Shown in pieces: positions 23,589 to 38,192 of a stretch of DNA of 64,000 bases; position 1 is the stretch's first letter; each line of letters opens with the position of its first letter. This DNA is from Oasisia sp. SBJ-2009 (Eukaryota; Annelida; Polychaeta; Sabellida; Siboglinidae): NCBI GenBank assembly GCA_964017155.1, contig OZ024867.1, forward strand, positions 21,309,780-21,373,779, read 5' to 3'. Made by a program: the position numbers and the translations under genes. A model generated the notes under the pieces. The model saw only the letters and a list, made by a program, of their open reading frames with translations, did no database searches and was not told the DNA's origin.

Positions 23589-26500
23589 CTGGAATACAAT
23601 GTTAATTATGTACTGCAAAACATCTTTCCTCAGTATTGTATAAAGTGTTGATTTATTGCTCGGTTCATATCAAACCGCATGCTACTACAACAACAACTAC
23701 TACTACTACTACAACAACTACTACTATGATATGGCACTACTATATGACACTAGGGGTCGCTCCTAGCCGGCTGCATGCATACGTCGCTCTTGATATTTCA
23801 CGATTTTTGGTTTGTTTCTGTATTTACATCGGCGCTGATTTTCTCTACGCATGTACATAAACCTCTTCGTCGTCACCAAGAACACCGTATGTGTGTGTTT
23901 TAACATATTTTTAAAAACTGTGCTTATCTTACACTGTGTATAGACACTTCCGGCTGCTCACTGGACCATAAACCTCTTGCGCAATCATGTCAACGTACAC
24001 GTATTCGGCCTGTCAATTGTTTCTTCACTCTTGTTCGTCGCGCATGAATCCCACCACACCGAGGACCTTAGTTGATCTTGGCATTGCTGCCAGGTTACCA
24101 ACAAGACGCGGCTGCCGGGGCGGCTCTCGGAAACGAAGGGCTATTACACGAGTGGTCGGATGTCGACCACCCACTGATCGGACATGTACACGCCCTTGTT
24201 ACGTCAGTCTTGTACAAGTACCCATAAGTCGCTTGCCTGAAACTGTTTCAAAGACCAAATTTGCCCTGATTAACGCCAGGTCTCTGCGGAACAAAGCAAT
24301 ACATGTGCGTGACTATGTCGATGATCGTTCTGTGGACTTTGCTGCTATTACGGAAACCTGGCTGGCAGATGAAGACAATGCTTCAGTGTTTGAACTCTGT
24401 TGAGACAATTTTACGTTCGCTCACCAGCCACGTGGCGGCGCTCGTCGCGGAGGAGGCGTCGGAATTCTTTTTCGTAAATCGTTCCAGCTCGTGTCACGTG
24501 GTAGTGTTGACACGTGCGCATCCGAAACGCTTTCCGTTACTTTACGTAATGCCCGCATCGACTGCACAACCCGTGTTATTGTACTGTATAGACCGCCCAG
24601 TTCATGTTTTAAAACTTTCCTGCTGCTGCTCACCCCACAGAAACGATCGTATGTGGTGACTTCAACACTAGATATAAATACTCAACCTGCACTGACGCGA
24701 TTAACCTTGCAGATTTGTTCGACACATCCGGTTTTGTGCAACATGTCAGTGGTGCTACCCACGAACGTGGTAACACACTAGACTTGATCGTAACTGCGAA
24801 AACATCGAATCTACTCACAACACCTGTAAGCCCGACTACTCTGCTCAGAGATCATTTTGCGCTCGAGTGTGATCTTAACGTCGTAAAGCCTGAACGTTCG
24901 AAACGTCGAGTGTGTTATCGAAAGTTCGCGTCGATTGACAAGCGGGCTTTCACAGCTGACATCCGTGACGCATTCGCCGTGACCTCCGGAACCACCGTTG
25001 AATCCATCGACAACTACAACACCGCTATCGAGGTCATCGTCAACAAGCACGCGCCGGTCGTCACTCGTGTCATCGTTGATCGGCGTCACGAATGCACTGC
25101 TGGGCCGATATGTACCAGCTCAATTACCTGAGACATATAATGATGTTGCTCTTGCTGGGACATTTCAACAGTTTTTCGTCGAGAAAATCACTGACATATG
25201 TCGTTCAATTGACTCGCGTGCCGTGACGACCACCACTTTTGATCGGCAGCCGTGTGATGATTACCAACCTGCGCAACTATGCGAATTTACGCCAGCAACG
25301 ACTGCAGACATCAGACGGATCATTTTGCAGTCGTCTGCGAAATCATTCACCCTCGACCCGATGCCAACGAGCCTGCTCAAAGAAAACATCGACATACTAG
25401 TACCGGTTTATACAGTCATCGTTAACTCGTCACTAGGATCCGGCATCGTACCTGCGGCCATGAAGCACGCGATTGTAACAACGATCCTGAAGAAACGCGG
25501 TCTCGACGTTAACGGTCTGACAAAGTTTTGTATCGAAAACACTAGAGCGGTACTTTGCCAGTGAACTTCGCCACTACCTTGACACAAACGGCTTCAACGA
25601 CCCATTTCAGAGCGCGTACCGGCCCAAACACAGCACAGAAACAGCGCTAGTGCGAATACATGAAGACCTGATACAGGCAGTGCATTCACGGCGTGGCGTA
25701 CTGCTTGTGCTGTTAGATCTCAGCGCAGCGTTTGACACGCTGGACCACAGCACTCTCCTGCATCGTCTTCGTGCTATCGGACTAAACCAGACAGTGCTCG
25801 CTTGGTTTAGTTCATACTTAGTAGGCCGCACGAACGCAGTAAAGATACGCGAAGTTACATCTGCTCCGGTGATTAGTCAACATGGTGTTCCACAGAGCTC
25901 GGTCCTAGGTCCACTACTATTTAACATTTACCTTTTACCTATTACGGACATTTTCGATCGCCACCAGATCCGCTATCATATATACGCAGACGACACTCAA
26001 TTGTACGCTGAGTGCCCGCCATCGAGTCACGCTGATGCACAACGAAAAATCGAGGAATGCGTGAGTGATATTAGACAGTGGCTGGATTACAACCATCTTC
26101 TTCTAAACGAGGCGAAGACCGAAGCAATCGTTTTTCGTTCGTCCGCGCTGTCCACTCGCCTTCTTCGTTGTCCACCATCTGTGTATGCGGGTCATCTATA
26201 TCACTGTCGCTAACTGTTCGTGATATAGGCGTTTTATTTGACAGCCGACTTGACATGTCAGCGCAAGTATCGAACGTCTGCCGTGCTGCCGGCTCAAATT
26301 TATTTCGTATTGCCAAAATACGAACAAGTCTGACAACTGCAGCATGCAAGACTCTCGTCCACGCCCTCGTCACATCAAAGCTATACTACAGAAACGCAGT
26401 CCTGTATGGCATCTCCGACGGCCTCTTGCACCGCCTTGAGTTGGTGCAGCGCTCGGCGGCCAGATTTGTGCTGCGGCTCAGGCGCGGTGACCGGCGAAGC

Positions 26501-26697
26501 ATGACGGCCGCATTGCAACAACTACAACAACAATCTGCAGACCGCGCGTTGCAAGTGGTTCCTCGGCACAACCTCGAACGTTATGGATGCCGCTCATTCT
26601 CGTGTGCATGAACAAGATTAAAACACACCTTAAGACTTACTATTTCAAGATTGCTTTTAATGTCTAGTTTTTCTACACCTTTCATCCTTTTATATTT

Positions 26698-27082
26698 TTA
26701 TTTATTTACTTATTTACTCTTAATTAGCTCAACCAGCATGTCATTTTAATTATTTGTTAATTAATAGTTTACAAATTAACATATTTGAGTTTTTATAATT
26801 ACAATTGACAGAACTGTTATATTGCTGTAGTCATTTGTTAAAAATTAAGTACTATGTATATTATTATATATTTATTTATTATGCTACATTATTTATTTAC
26901 TTATTTACTCTTAATTAGCTCAACCAGCATGTCATTTTAATTATTTATTAATTAATTGTTTACAAATTAACATATATTTGAGTTTTTATAATTACACTTG
27001 ACACAACTATTATATTGCTGTAGTCATTTGTTAATAATAAAGTACTATGTATATTATTATATATTTATTTATTCTGCTACTT

Positions 27083-27085
<3 letters not shown>
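26698..27085. repeat. Tandem pair of about 190 bp in the LINE 3' UTR
   Basis: Two units starting TTATTTACTTATTTACTC and containing CTCAACCAGCATGTCA. Copy 2 of the LINE has the same pair at about 35805-36190, so it belongs to the element. Confidence 0.85.

Positions 27086-27092
<7 letters not shown>

Positions 27093-27156
<64 letters not shown>
27093..27156. repeat. (TA)n microsatellite in the LINE 3' UTR
   Basis: TA array in the same place as the longer one in copy 2 (36189-36279), so the two copies differ in length here. Confidence 0.9.
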
Positions 27157-27161
<5 letters not shown>

Positions 27162-27387
27162 TTTCTTGACTACATTGCCATATGATATAGACTACAACAA
27201 TGCCATCTCTGTTTAATTTTAATTTATCTTGTAGTCCTGTACAACACTGATTTACACAAACGTACTCATATGTTTTACTTGTACTTTTATTTTATTTATT
27301 CCTTAGGATGTTTTAATGTTGTCAGCACTACCGAAGAAAGTTTTTATTTTGGATTTAGTGTCTAAATAAAGTGAATTATTATTATTA

Positions 27388-28300
<913 letters not shown>

Positions 28301-28663
28301 TACACCCGCTCACACTACCCCAACAACTGCCATTATTACTACCACAGCCACAACCACAACCAAGAGTACTATTACTACTATTATTATTACTGCAGTTAAT
28401 ATTTCTTTATAAACATACGGATTTCCTCTCATGGTGATCTTTCTTCGAATAACCCATGTGTGGTATACTCGCATGAATTGTTTAAAAACAGTTGACCTTC
28501 TCCTGGTCAGAGAAACAGTACAATCGCATACGTGTCCGGCCAGGCCGGAGCAGACGTAAACAGTTATTGCATGAGCAACGTTAATAAATATGACCAATCA
28601 CACATGCAGGCCTTTGCCTTTGTACAGTTTAACAATATTATGCTGGTGGATTTCCTTGCTTCA

Positions 28664-28947
<284 letters not shown>

Positions 28948-28951
28948 TCAC

Positions 28952-29062
28952 TAGAGCAAGTGGGTCCAATGTAATTCTTCAGGCAGCTACAGGTGAATTT
29001 GTTGTGAAGATTTGTGCAACTTCCTCCATTGTGGCACGGAGATTTCTTGCAAAAATTATACG
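28952..29062 (-). CDS. EGF-like exon 10 of the minus-strand gene
   Basis: Acceptor ACGTTTCAG and donor GTGAGT, phase 1-1, 111 bp. CKKSPC, CHNGGSC (O-fucose sequon), [11 protein letters not shown] (beta-hydroxylation pattern), LKNYIGPTC. Its position in the four-exon block corresponds to exon 6 (41382). The palindrome with TA core begins 7 bp from its donor, which leaves a short intact donor context, GTGAGTGTATATA. Confidence 0.9.
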
Positions 29063-29296
29063 CTGAAACGTAATTGTAATGAAATATTACAACACTGTTC
29101 GCATTTATTCAGTATATTGAAACAGAGTTGATTCATTGTCCGAATCATATTAAATATCATCCTGCGTGATTCTGAAACTTCTTCTGTTAGTTCCACCATT
29201 CAACCACATCCCACGAATACGTATATGTTATCCATACTACATTTAACCGCAATTGTAAGACGGTAAGTCGGCGTAAACAAACTCAACATTATACGC

Positions 29297-29299
<3 letters not shown>

Positions 29300-29359
<60 letters not shown>

Positions 29360-29423
29360 CAGTAGCAGTAGCAGTAGCATTAGCAGTAGCAGTAGCAGTA
29401 GCAGTAGCAGTAGCAGTAGCAGT

Positions 29424-29461
<38 letters not shown>

Positions 29462-29633
29462 CAGTAGCAGTAGCAGTAGCAGTAGCAGTAGCAGTAGCAG
29501 TAGCAGTAGCAGTAGCAGTAGCAGTAGCAGTAGCAGTAGCAGTAGCAGTAGCAGTAGCAGTAGCAGTAGCAGTAGCAGTAGCAGTAGCAGTAGCAGTAGC
29601 AGTAGCAGTAGCAGTAGCAGTAGCAGTAGCAGT

Positions 29634-29670
<37 letters not shown>

Positions 29671-29675
29671 GCAAC
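29300..29675. repeat. (AGT)n / (AGCAGT)n / (AGC)n array
   Basis: AGT trimers, then alternating AGCAGT, a pure AGC run near 29425-29458, AGCAGT again and AGC with AAC at the end. It lies in the intron between exons 9 and 10; the block sister (41.82-42.3 kb) has the related CTGCTA array at the corresponding place in the opposite reading direction. Confidence 0.93.
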
Positions 29676-29802
29676 AGTATATCATCATATCGTTCAACAG
29701 TATATCCCTTCTGGTTTCTGTTTTCATCAATTATGTTAAGGAACATTCACTCTGAATTTAACATAACATTGATAACGTGTACAAGGGTATATTAATACTT
29801 AC

Positions 29803-29913
29803 TGGAGCATGTGGGTCCAATGTAATCCTTTCGGCAGCTACATTTGTATGCTTCGGTAAGATTTGTGCAAGTCCCTCCATTGCGGCACGGTGATGACTTG
29901 CAAAAATTATGAA
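29803..29913 (-). CDS. EGF-like exon 9 of the minus-strand gene
   Basis: Acceptor ATGTTGCAG and donor GTAAGT, phase 1-1, 111 bp. CKSSPC (O-glucose), CRNGGTC (O-fucose), TNLTEAYKCSC (beta-hydroxylation pattern), RKDYIGPTC: all three Notch-type modification motifs in one module. Block sister is exon 5 (42682), which differs at only a few residues. Confidence 0.9.
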
Positions 29914-30179
29914 CTGCAACATAATTGTAGTGATGATAAGACTTGTATTATAAGACATTTTTTCATTATATTGAACAGTGTTGATTTGTTGTCCGGGTCA
30001 TAGTAAAAACAGTCCCACTTTCTAGTTATGAATGTGTAATTTATGTTATACAAATGTAACCTTATCTCTCTGTGTCTGTGATCTTATCCACCTCTTTCAG
30101 CTTCTTTACAGTTGACACTTTGTTTTGGGAATACGATCTTGGTTTTCTTATCATAGGTATTATCTTCTGATAAACATGG

Positions 30180-30570
30180 TTGTTATTTCTGTTCATATTC
30201 GTCAGTGTCCTTTATTACAGTTTCTTTCCCCTTGTTTGCCGGCAGGATCATTATGTCCTTTTCTTTCCTCAGTTCCACCAAGGCTTGCCGTTCTTTCTTC
30301 GTGATATTCTGCTTCGGTGATTTTGCCGACTTCGTAATGCCAGCTACCTGTGCTTTCAATTGGTCTGCTTGACACATGGGCAAAGACATGCATGCCTGCT
30401 CGGTTGCTAAGACAACATCTTTCTGATTTTCTAAACCACTTAGTTTGTTGATTACTAGACGCATTCGCTCTCGTCTCAGGTCTTTTATTGCTTTCCTAAT
30501 AATGTATCTCTCCAGCTGTGTTTGGAGACGCAACTGAGCTTTAGACTGGGAGGTGCTACATTCTCATCAC
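30180..30570 (-). mobile_element. Penelope-like element RT N-terminal fragment
   Basis: A 116-codon frame (30183-30533) reads QTQLERYIIRKAIKDLRRER near the start and ELRKEKDIMILPANKGKETV near the end. The latter matches the conserved block before the RT fingers in Penelope-like elements (L..L..D..I.I..DKG..VV). The core RT and GIY-YIG nuclease are absent. A second copy lies at 43030-43285 plus 43990-44110 and shares flanking sequence, so this element was present before the four-exon block duplicated. Confidence 0.65.
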
Positions 30571-31007
30571 GGCAACGCAATGAAAACACCAGGTGGTTTA
30601 TGTGTCACGTGACTCCTCAGACGGCTCCAGTTCACTTATTCACCATCAGCTGGCTTCATCAGCAGTCTGTCCCACAAAAGTATTCTTAATCAACTTAAAA
30701 TCTCACATCAAGCCGATGTTTGCATTTCGCTCAATCGAATACGTTGGCTGTATTATACTTTTCTGTACAATAGGATACATGCTACGTTATATCTTACCCA
30801 TTCACATGCTTGCTGTAGTATAATAAGTATGAAATTAAATGTAATGTGTTTTGTCTTATCAAAATAACATAAATGTATAACAACGAGGAATCATGCAACT
30901 TATGTTTTCGTCCTTTTTTTAGACAATATTCACGCTGTGTTTTAAACATATGATTAACACGAATAAATCATGGAAAGAACATGTATACACGGTCATACTG
31001 TACTCAC

Positions 31008-31118
31008 TTTGGCAGTGCTTTCCATTGAAATCTTCTTTACAATTGCAAAGGCTTCCTGTTTTAAGACTTGAGCAAGTCCCTCCATTTTTGCACGGCTTTT
31101 CGTAGCAATAATTATAGC
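31008..31118 (-). CDS. EGF-like exon 8 of the minus-strand gene
   Basis: Acceptor CTGTTACAG and donor GTGAGT, phase 1-1, 111 bp. CYEKPC, CKNGGTC (O-fucose sequon), SSLKTGSLCNC, KEDFNGKHC. Block sister is exon 4 (44665); exon 62661 in the paralogue is the same subtype (Tyr after C1, GS before C4). Confidence 0.9.
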
Positions 31119-32249
31119 CTGTAACAGTGAAATGGCTACGTGTTTGTTTGCATTTTCAGTAAATTGTATAAGTAGTTGACCTTATATGATAGAAGTGATG
31201 ATTTCACTAGTCTCTGTTTCAATGGTAACCAGTAGTTGAAGGCACTATGCAGACCAAGGCTCTTTGCCAAGTTGACACGTGTACATTGTTGTTAGGGCGG
31301 TGTTTTTTGTATAGCTGTTACCGATTCCTTGGCGACAGCGAATCTGCAAGTATCTGCCGAATGTGGAACCGCGACGGTAACGGTCCAGAATTTTCCGTTG
31401 GAACTAGCATAGTTTGTGTCAGTGGTACATCAAGCATTCCAATATGATTGCTTTTCGAAATGTTAAATAAAAACTCATGAAGACACTCGGGCGTGACGTA
31501 TCAGGAGAAGACAACGTCACAGAAGATAAAGGTGGTACTGTTCTTGGATGCGCAGATATATGTTATACTGATTTTGGGCCTACCATACCGCGACTGATAA
31601 CATGTGACCAGTGACAGCCCATGGTATCCGTCATTCTGGCGGACTTACAAAATATAGCTACCACCAACACCAAGTGATTCCGTCCGTTGATTCGTTTGGT
31701 TTCTGAAGTTGGTATTGTATGCACTTTATACGATAATATTTTTAATTCCATGTACAAGATCATTATTTGACTGGCTTACGGTGCAGAACTCCTGCTTCGA
31801 AACAACCGGAAATCTGTTTGTGTTTGTGTAAGTACGTAATTTATTTATTTTCGGAATCGCATACATTATACAAATAAACATAATCAGCAATTGTGACAAT
31901 ACATTATATTGTACAATATTCCCGGTTGATAACGGAGCCAATTAAGGCTATAGCCTGTAATGTAATATGAGGATAATACAATATGATGAATGCTTCAAAA
32001 GAAGAAAATGGCCGCTGTCAGCCCAGCAATAATTGTATAAACTATATAATAGTAATTTAGCGTGTTGAATAATAATTACATTTTAAATTTAGACCCGATT
32101 TGATGTCATGGAAAGTAATAGTTTGACTAATTAAAAGTAGTGTAAAATTACGAAAACCGCAATTACAATCTGAACCAGCTACACATGTAAATACACATTT
32201 CATAATATGTGTGATTTAAAGTAAGTAAGGATAGGCTACATTTGCTTCA

Positions 32250-32520
32250 AAATTAAGGTTGAGCCAGATCTTCATACCCTCTTACCACAACTGATTTGAA
32301 TGATAACACAACACGTTTTAGGCTATGTGACTGCTGACTGCAGGTTAAAATTACATTCCAAATCATCGGACCTTTACATAACAAAATACTTGAGGATCTT
32401 GTAGTAGAACTAGTGAAAGTGCGTATTTGTGATATGTATATGTTGTATAGATGTGTTGGCCCAATGTGTATATTGCGGACGAATGTGAATATATCGCATA
32501 ACAAAATGTGGTAGACTGCC
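32250..32520 (-). mobile_element. LINE ORF2 C-terminal relic (Jockey-like)
   Basis: The frame contains IRTFTSSTTRSSSILLCKG and PMIWNVI followed by SLKRVVLSFK, the landmark end of Jockey-superfamily ORF2 (TR.S.........GP.IWN.I, then S...FK). No tail or upstream RT is preserved next to it. Confidence 0.55.
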
Positions 32521-33230
32521 ATGGACAAACTTATACATACATTTTCCAACATCAACTTCGTATATGTGATCTTGTCGCGCCTAGCAGGCTGCATGCATAC
32601 GTCGCTCTTGATATTTTTCAATTTTTAATACGTTTCTGTGTTTACATCGACGCTGATTTTTACTACATATATGCATAAACCAGCGAAGATCACATCAAGT
32701 CATCGCGCCGTCACCAAGAACGCCGTATGTGTGTGTTTTTATTGATCTTTAAAAACTGGTTTTATCCTACACTGTCTATAGACACTTCCGGCGGCTCAGT
32801 GGACCATAAACCGCTTGCGCAATCGTGTCTACCTACACGTATTCGGCATGCCAATTGTTTCGTCGCTCTTGTTCGTCACGCATGAATGCCACCACATGGA
32901 GGACCTTGGTTGATCTTGGCCTTGCTGCCAGGTTACCAACGAGACGTGGCTGCCGGGGCGGCACTCGGAAACAAAGAGCAATTGCACGAGTGGTCGGATG
33001 TCGACCACCCACTGACCGGCCATGTACACGCCCTTGTAAAAACAACCTACTACAAATACCTATTGTGCACTTGCCTGAAACTGTGACAAAGACCAAATTT
33101 GCCCTGATTAACGCCAGGTCTCTGCGAAATAAAACTGTACTTGTCCATGACTACGTCGATGACTGTTCTGCGGACATTGTGGCTCTAACGGAATCCTGGC
33201 TCCTGGCTGAGAGATGAGGACAACGTTTCG

Positions 33231-34127
33231 GTGTCCGAACTCTGTAGAGATACTTTCTCGTTTGCTCACCAGCCACGTGGTGGCGCTCGTCGCGGAGGAG
33301 GCGTTGGAGTACTTTTTCGTAAAGCATTCCAGTTCGTGTCACGTGTTAGTGTTGACACGTGCGCATCCGAAACGCTTTCCGTTACTCTGCGTAATGCCCG
33401 CATCGACTGCACAACCCGTGTTATTGTAATGCATAGACCGCCAAGTTCATGTTTTAAAACTTTCCTGGATGATGTCTCTAAGGTATTGTTAATCGCTGCT
33501 GCTCACCCCACAGTAACGATCGTATGTGGTGACTTCAACACTAGATATAAAGATTCAACCTGCACTGACGCGATTAACATAGCAGATTTGCTCGACACAT
33601 CCGGTTTTGTACAACATGTCAGTGGTGCTACTCACGAACATGGTAACACATTAGACTTGATCATAACTGCGAAAATATCTAATCTACTAACAACACCTGT
33701 AATCCAGACTACTCTGCTAACAGATCATTATGCGCTCGAGTGTGACCTTAACATCGTAAAGCCTGAACGTCCGAAACGTCGAGTGCGTTACCGAAAGTTC
33801 GCGTCGATTGACAAGCGGGCTTTCACTGCTGACATCCGTGACGCATTCGCCGTGACCTCCGGAACCACCGTTGAGTCCATCGACAACTACAACACCGCTA
33901 CCGGGGCCATCGTCAACAAGCACGCGCCGGTCGTCACACGTGTCATCGCTGATCGTCCGAAGACCCCGTGGAAGAATTGTCCTGTGCGAAACGTGACCAC
34001 CGTCGCGCCGAACGCCGATGGCGAAAGACAACACTCACTGTCCACAGACAGATCTATACGACGCTTCGAGACGAATATCGCCGCCATCTCGCTGCTACGA
34101 AGGTCAGTCACTTCTGTGCAGTTATAA
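33231..34127 (+). pseudogene. LINE copy 2 endonuclease reading frame (frameshifted)
   Basis: Open frame containing GGARRGGGVGVLFRK, YRPPSS-like MHRPPSS, VTIVCGDFNTRYKD (the GDFN catalytic block), GNTLDLIITAK and TDHYALECDL. These are in the correct order for the APE-type endonuclease that nicks target DNA in LINE retrotransposition. The upstream N-terminal part is in another frame (32825-33217), and the link to the RT frame is broken at about 34127. Not expected to be active. Confidence 0.85.
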
Positions 34128-34154
34128 GTGAGGCTGGACACAACATGAAACAAA

Positions 34155-35315
34155 ATGTTCGGCGTCACGAATGCACTGCTGGGCCGATCTGTACCAGCTC
34201 AGTTACCTGAGACATCTAATGACGTAGCTCTTGCTGAGACATTTCAACAGTTTTTCGTCGAGAAAATCACTGACATACGTCGTTCAATTGACTCGCGTCC
34301 CGTGACGACAACCACTTTTGATCGGCAGCCGTGTGATGATTACCAACCTGCGCAACTCCGCGAATTTACGCCAGCAACGACTGCAGACATCAGACGGATA
34401 ATTTTGCAGTCGTCTGCGAAATCCTGCACCCTCGACCCGATGTCAACGAGCCTGCTCAAAGAAAACATCGACATACTAGTACCGGTTTATACAGTCATCG
34501 TTAACTCGTCAATAGAATCCGGTATCGTACATGCGGCCAAGAAGAACGCAATTGTAACACCGATCCTGAAGAAACGCGGTCTCGACGTTAACTGTCTGAC
34601 AAACTACCGTCCGATATCGAACTTAAGTTTTCTATCGAAAACACTAGAGCGGTACTTTGCCAGTGAACTTCGCCACTACCTTGACACAAACGGCTTCAAC
34701 GACCCATTTCAGAGCGCGTACCGGCCCAAACACAGCACAGAAACAGCGCTAGTGCGAATACATGAAGACCTGATACAGGCAGTGCATTCACGGCGTGGCG
34801 TACTGCTTGTGCTGTTAGATCTCAGCGCAGCGTTTGACACGCTGGACCACAGCACTCTCCTGCATCGTCTTCGTGCTATCGGACTAAACCAGACAGTGCT
34901 CGCTTGGTTTAGTTCATACTTAGTAGGCCGCACGAACGCAGTAAAGATACGCGAAGTTACATCTGCTCCGGTGATTAGTCAACATGGTGTTCCACAGAGC
35001 TCGGTCCTAGGTCCACTACTATTTAACATTTACCTTTTACCTATTACGGACATTTTCGATCGCCACCAGATCCGCTATCATATATACGCAGACGACACTC
35101 AATTGTACGCTGAGTGCCCGCCATCGAGTCACGCTGATGCACAACGAAAAATCGAGGAATGCGTGAGTGATATTAGACAGTGGCTGGATTACAACCATCT
35201 TCTTCTAAACGAGGCGAAGACCGAAGCAATCGTTTTTCGTTCGTCCGCGCTGTCCACTCGCCTTCTTCGTTGTCCACCATCTGTGTATGCGGGTCATCTA
35301 TATCACTGTCGCTAA
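34155..35315 (+). pseudogene. LINE copy 2 reverse transcriptase reading frame (truncated by frameshift)
   Basis: A 386-codon frame with NYRPISNLSFLSKTLERYF, QSAYRPKHSTETALVRI, motif A SAAFDTLDH, motif B VPQSSVLGPLLF, motif C YADDTQLY and the thumb start WLDYNHLLLNEAKTE. The catalytic aspartates are present. The frame ends at 35315, and the thumb continues in another frame (LTVRDIGVLFDSRLDMSAQV to 35713), so there is a frameshift near 35290. After ALQQLQQQ the expected ORF2 segment is missing until KIKTHLKTYYFKIAF. Copy 1 carries exactly the same frameshift and deletion. Confidence 0.88.
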
Positions 35316-36184
35316 CTGTTCGTGATATAGGCGTTTTATTTGACAGCCGACTTGACATGTCAGCGCAAGTATCGAACGTCTGCCGTGCTGCCGGCTCAAA
35401 TTTATTTCGTATTGCCAAAATACGAACAAGTCTGACAACTGCAGCATGCAAGACTCTCGTCCACGCCCTCGTCACATCAAAGCTATACTACAGAAACGCA
35501 GTCCTGTATGGCATCTCCGACGGCCTCTTGCACCGCCTTGAGTTGGTGCAGCGCTCGGCGGCCAGATTTGTGCTGCGGCTCAGGCGCGGTGACCGGCGAA
35601 GCATGACGGCCGCATTGCAACAACTACAACAACAATCTGCAGACCGCGCGTTGCAAGTGGTTCCTCGGCACAACCTCGAACGTTATGGATGCCGCTCATT
35701 CTCGTGTGCATGAACAAGATTAAAACACACCTTAAGACTTACTATTTCAAGATTGCTTTTAATGTCTAGTTTTTCTACACCTTTCACCCTTTTATATTTT
35801 TATTTATTTACTTATTTACTTTTAATTAGCTCAACCAGCATGTCATTTTAATTATTTATTAATTAATAGTTTACAAATTAACATATAATTGAGTTTTTTT
35901 TTATAATTACAATTGACACAACTATTATTGCTGTAGTCATTTGTTAATAATTAAGTACTATGTATATTATTATATATTTATTTATTCCGCTACTTTACTT
36001 ATTACTTATTTACTCTTAATTAGCTCAACCAGCATGTCATTTTAATTATTTATTAATTAGTTGTTTACAAATTAACATATATTTGAGTTTTTAATAATTA
36101 CAGTTGACACAACTATTACATTGCTGTAGTCATTTGTTAAAAATTAAGTACTATGTATATTATTATATATTTATTTATTCTGCT

Positions 36185-36287
<103 letters not shown>

Positions 36288-36502
36288 ATTTTCTTGACTA
36301 CATTGACATATGATATAGACTACAACAATGCCATCTCTGTTTAATTTTAGTTTCTCTTGTAGTTCTCTACAACACTGATTTAGACAAACGTTCTCATATG
36401 TTTTACTTGTACTTTTATTTTATTTATTTCTTAGGATGTTTTAGTGTTGTAAACACTACCGAACAGAGTTTGTACTTTGGATTTTAGTGTCTAAAAAAAG
36501 TG

Positions 36503-36533
<31 letters not shown>

Positions 36534-36599
36534 TATTAAATTCTAATAAGTGAACGCATTCCAAAACGGCGTGGGAGTGTTCCATGTAATTTCTTTTCA

Positions 36600-36980
36600 G
36601 TATGGAATCAATGATTTTCTTGTATAATGAATATTTTTATTAAATTGGATTTATATGTGGATCCCCACAAAATGATTTCGTATGTCAAGTAGGGGTAAAC
36701 TAGAATGTAACAGAGTGCTTTAATGGTTGACACAGGAAGACAGTTGTTACCTATATTGTTTGCATAGAGAGCACTGGTTAATTTGTTTTGCATCAATTTA
36801 TATGTTCTTGCCAGTCAAGTCTTTCAGCTATAAGAAGACCAAGACACTTGATATACTTTATTTTGTATTACTATTTTAGACAGTATTATATAAAAGTATT
36901 CATTTTGGGAGAAATGGGATCTACATAATAACATGCATTTATACACTGTGAATATAGTTTAAATTTGAATAGTTGTTTTA
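36600..36980 (-). mobile_element. LINE RT thumb relic (Jockey-like)
   Basis: The minus-strand frame reads NKLTSALYANNIGNN, then CYILVYPYLTYEIILWGSTY and LIKIFIIQ, preceded in the same direction by a segment resembling KCLGLLIAERLDW. This is the usual thumb region (YSLIYPYL.YGI..WG) of Jockey-superfamily ORF2. It is heavily decayed and lies in the intron between exons 7 and 8. Confidence 0.6.
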
Positions 36981-37374
36981 ATAATAGAGTATTATCTAAT
37001 AAGAAGGCTATCCCTATTAATTTATTATTTCAAATTCGCATAAGAGCCAATCAGCGTCTCTACCCTAATCTGGCGTAATGCCGCCTAAATGTCAGTTACG
37101 ACAGCAACACTGAGGCGCAATTTAACACACTGAGGCGCAATTTAACTTGTGTCATTTTCTGTCCAGTGTTCCTGTGGCCTATTGCAATATGAACGAGGTT
37201 GTATATGTTCCGTCTGCTGCTGTTGGCATACATCCCGAATACACAACACATACCTAAAACAACTCTGAAGCTACAATTTGGAATAAACCTTGCTAAGTTG
37301 CGTTTTATTTCGCCTAATAATAATAACCGATGTTATGTAGACAAATGTATGGTACTATTAATACAGGTACTCAC

Positions 37375-37488
37375 TCTCGCAGTTTCTGCCCATGTAAGGG
37401 CCTTCGCAAGCGCACATGTATCCTCTCCAATTGGAAGGTGCGCAATAGGCTCCGTGTTGGCACGGTTGTGACGCGCAGATGTTTACCT
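37375..37488 (-). CDS. EGF-like exon 7 of the minus-strand gene
   Basis: Acceptor TTGTGTTGCAG and donor GTGAGT, phase 1-1, 114 bp. CASQPC (O-glucose sequon), CQHGAYC, APSNWRGYMCAC, EGPYMGRNC. Its NWRGY core recurs in the plus-strand damaged exon at 4068-4148, hinting at common ancestry of the two genes. Block sister is exon 3 (45740), whose C3-C4 loop is longer. Confidence 0.9.
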
Positions 37489-37839
37489 CTGCAACACAAT
37501 TATAATGGTGTTGCTACATATCGCTTTACATTTGTAGTAGACAAAACCATTTGAATTTTATTCACCGATGTACTATTAAAATCCGTTTTCTTTGAGGCAA
37601 AGAAACTATTCAAAAACCAATATATACGCCTAGAATTTGTTTGCATTATTAGGAAATTATTCTACGAAGTGTCATAAATGTTGGTAATTTGTTACCAGAG
37701 TCCGCCAATAGGCATATACGTTTTATATACAATGTGATTGTTGTGTTGGATTTTTCCCACAAATGATAAGACCTTTGTTTACTGTTTAAGAAACAGATGG
37801 ATATGTTTTCTTCAACATTTCAATTTCCTAATATATAGC

Positions 37840-37960
37840 AGTGATAGTAGTATGTGCAGTAGCAGTAAATGTAAATTGCCATAGGGCGCATCATCTAGTC
37901 ACCAGCCATTTACACTTTACTCCATGCAGTAGCAGTAGCAGTAGTATTAATTGGCAATTT
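37840..37960. repeat. SINE-like scrap and GCAGTA trimers
   Basis: GGCGCATCATCTAGTCACC followed by a CATTTACACTTTACTCC-like stretch resembles the body segment at 63612-63665 and 46280-46335. Short AGCAGT repeats surround it. The sister block at 46.2-46.4 kb has the same pair of features. Confidence 0.45.
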
Positions 37961-38095
37961 GTTGTAGTCCTGAGATCGAAGATAACTTGTTGGCCGATTA
38001 TGGTTTGTAAAGGAACATTTCTGGTCAAAATATTACTTTTCTGACAAAAGCACCCACATTGGACAATGTGTACAGACGTACAATTTCAAGGTCTC

Positions 38096-38113
38096 ATTTT
38101 ATTGAATGTGATA

Positions 38114-38192
<79 letters not shown>

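Larger units (their letters stand above)
23756..27387 (+). mobile_element. CR1/L2-like LINE, copy 1 (dead)
   Basis: Full-length-like element in the intron between exons 10 and 11, opposite to gene direction. The 5' part (ATG at 23987) reads FALINARSLRNK and ITETWLADEDN, an APE endonuclease N-terminus, then shifts frame near 24400. The RT part (about 25560-26213) has SAAFDTLDH (motif A), VPQSSVLGPLLF (motif B, with Ser where Gly is usual) and YADDTQLY (motif C). Relative to copy 2 it lacks about 200 bp after 25080 and about 25 bp near 25524. The 3' UTR contains a tandem pair of about 190 bp and ends in a (TTA)n tail. Confidence 0.9.
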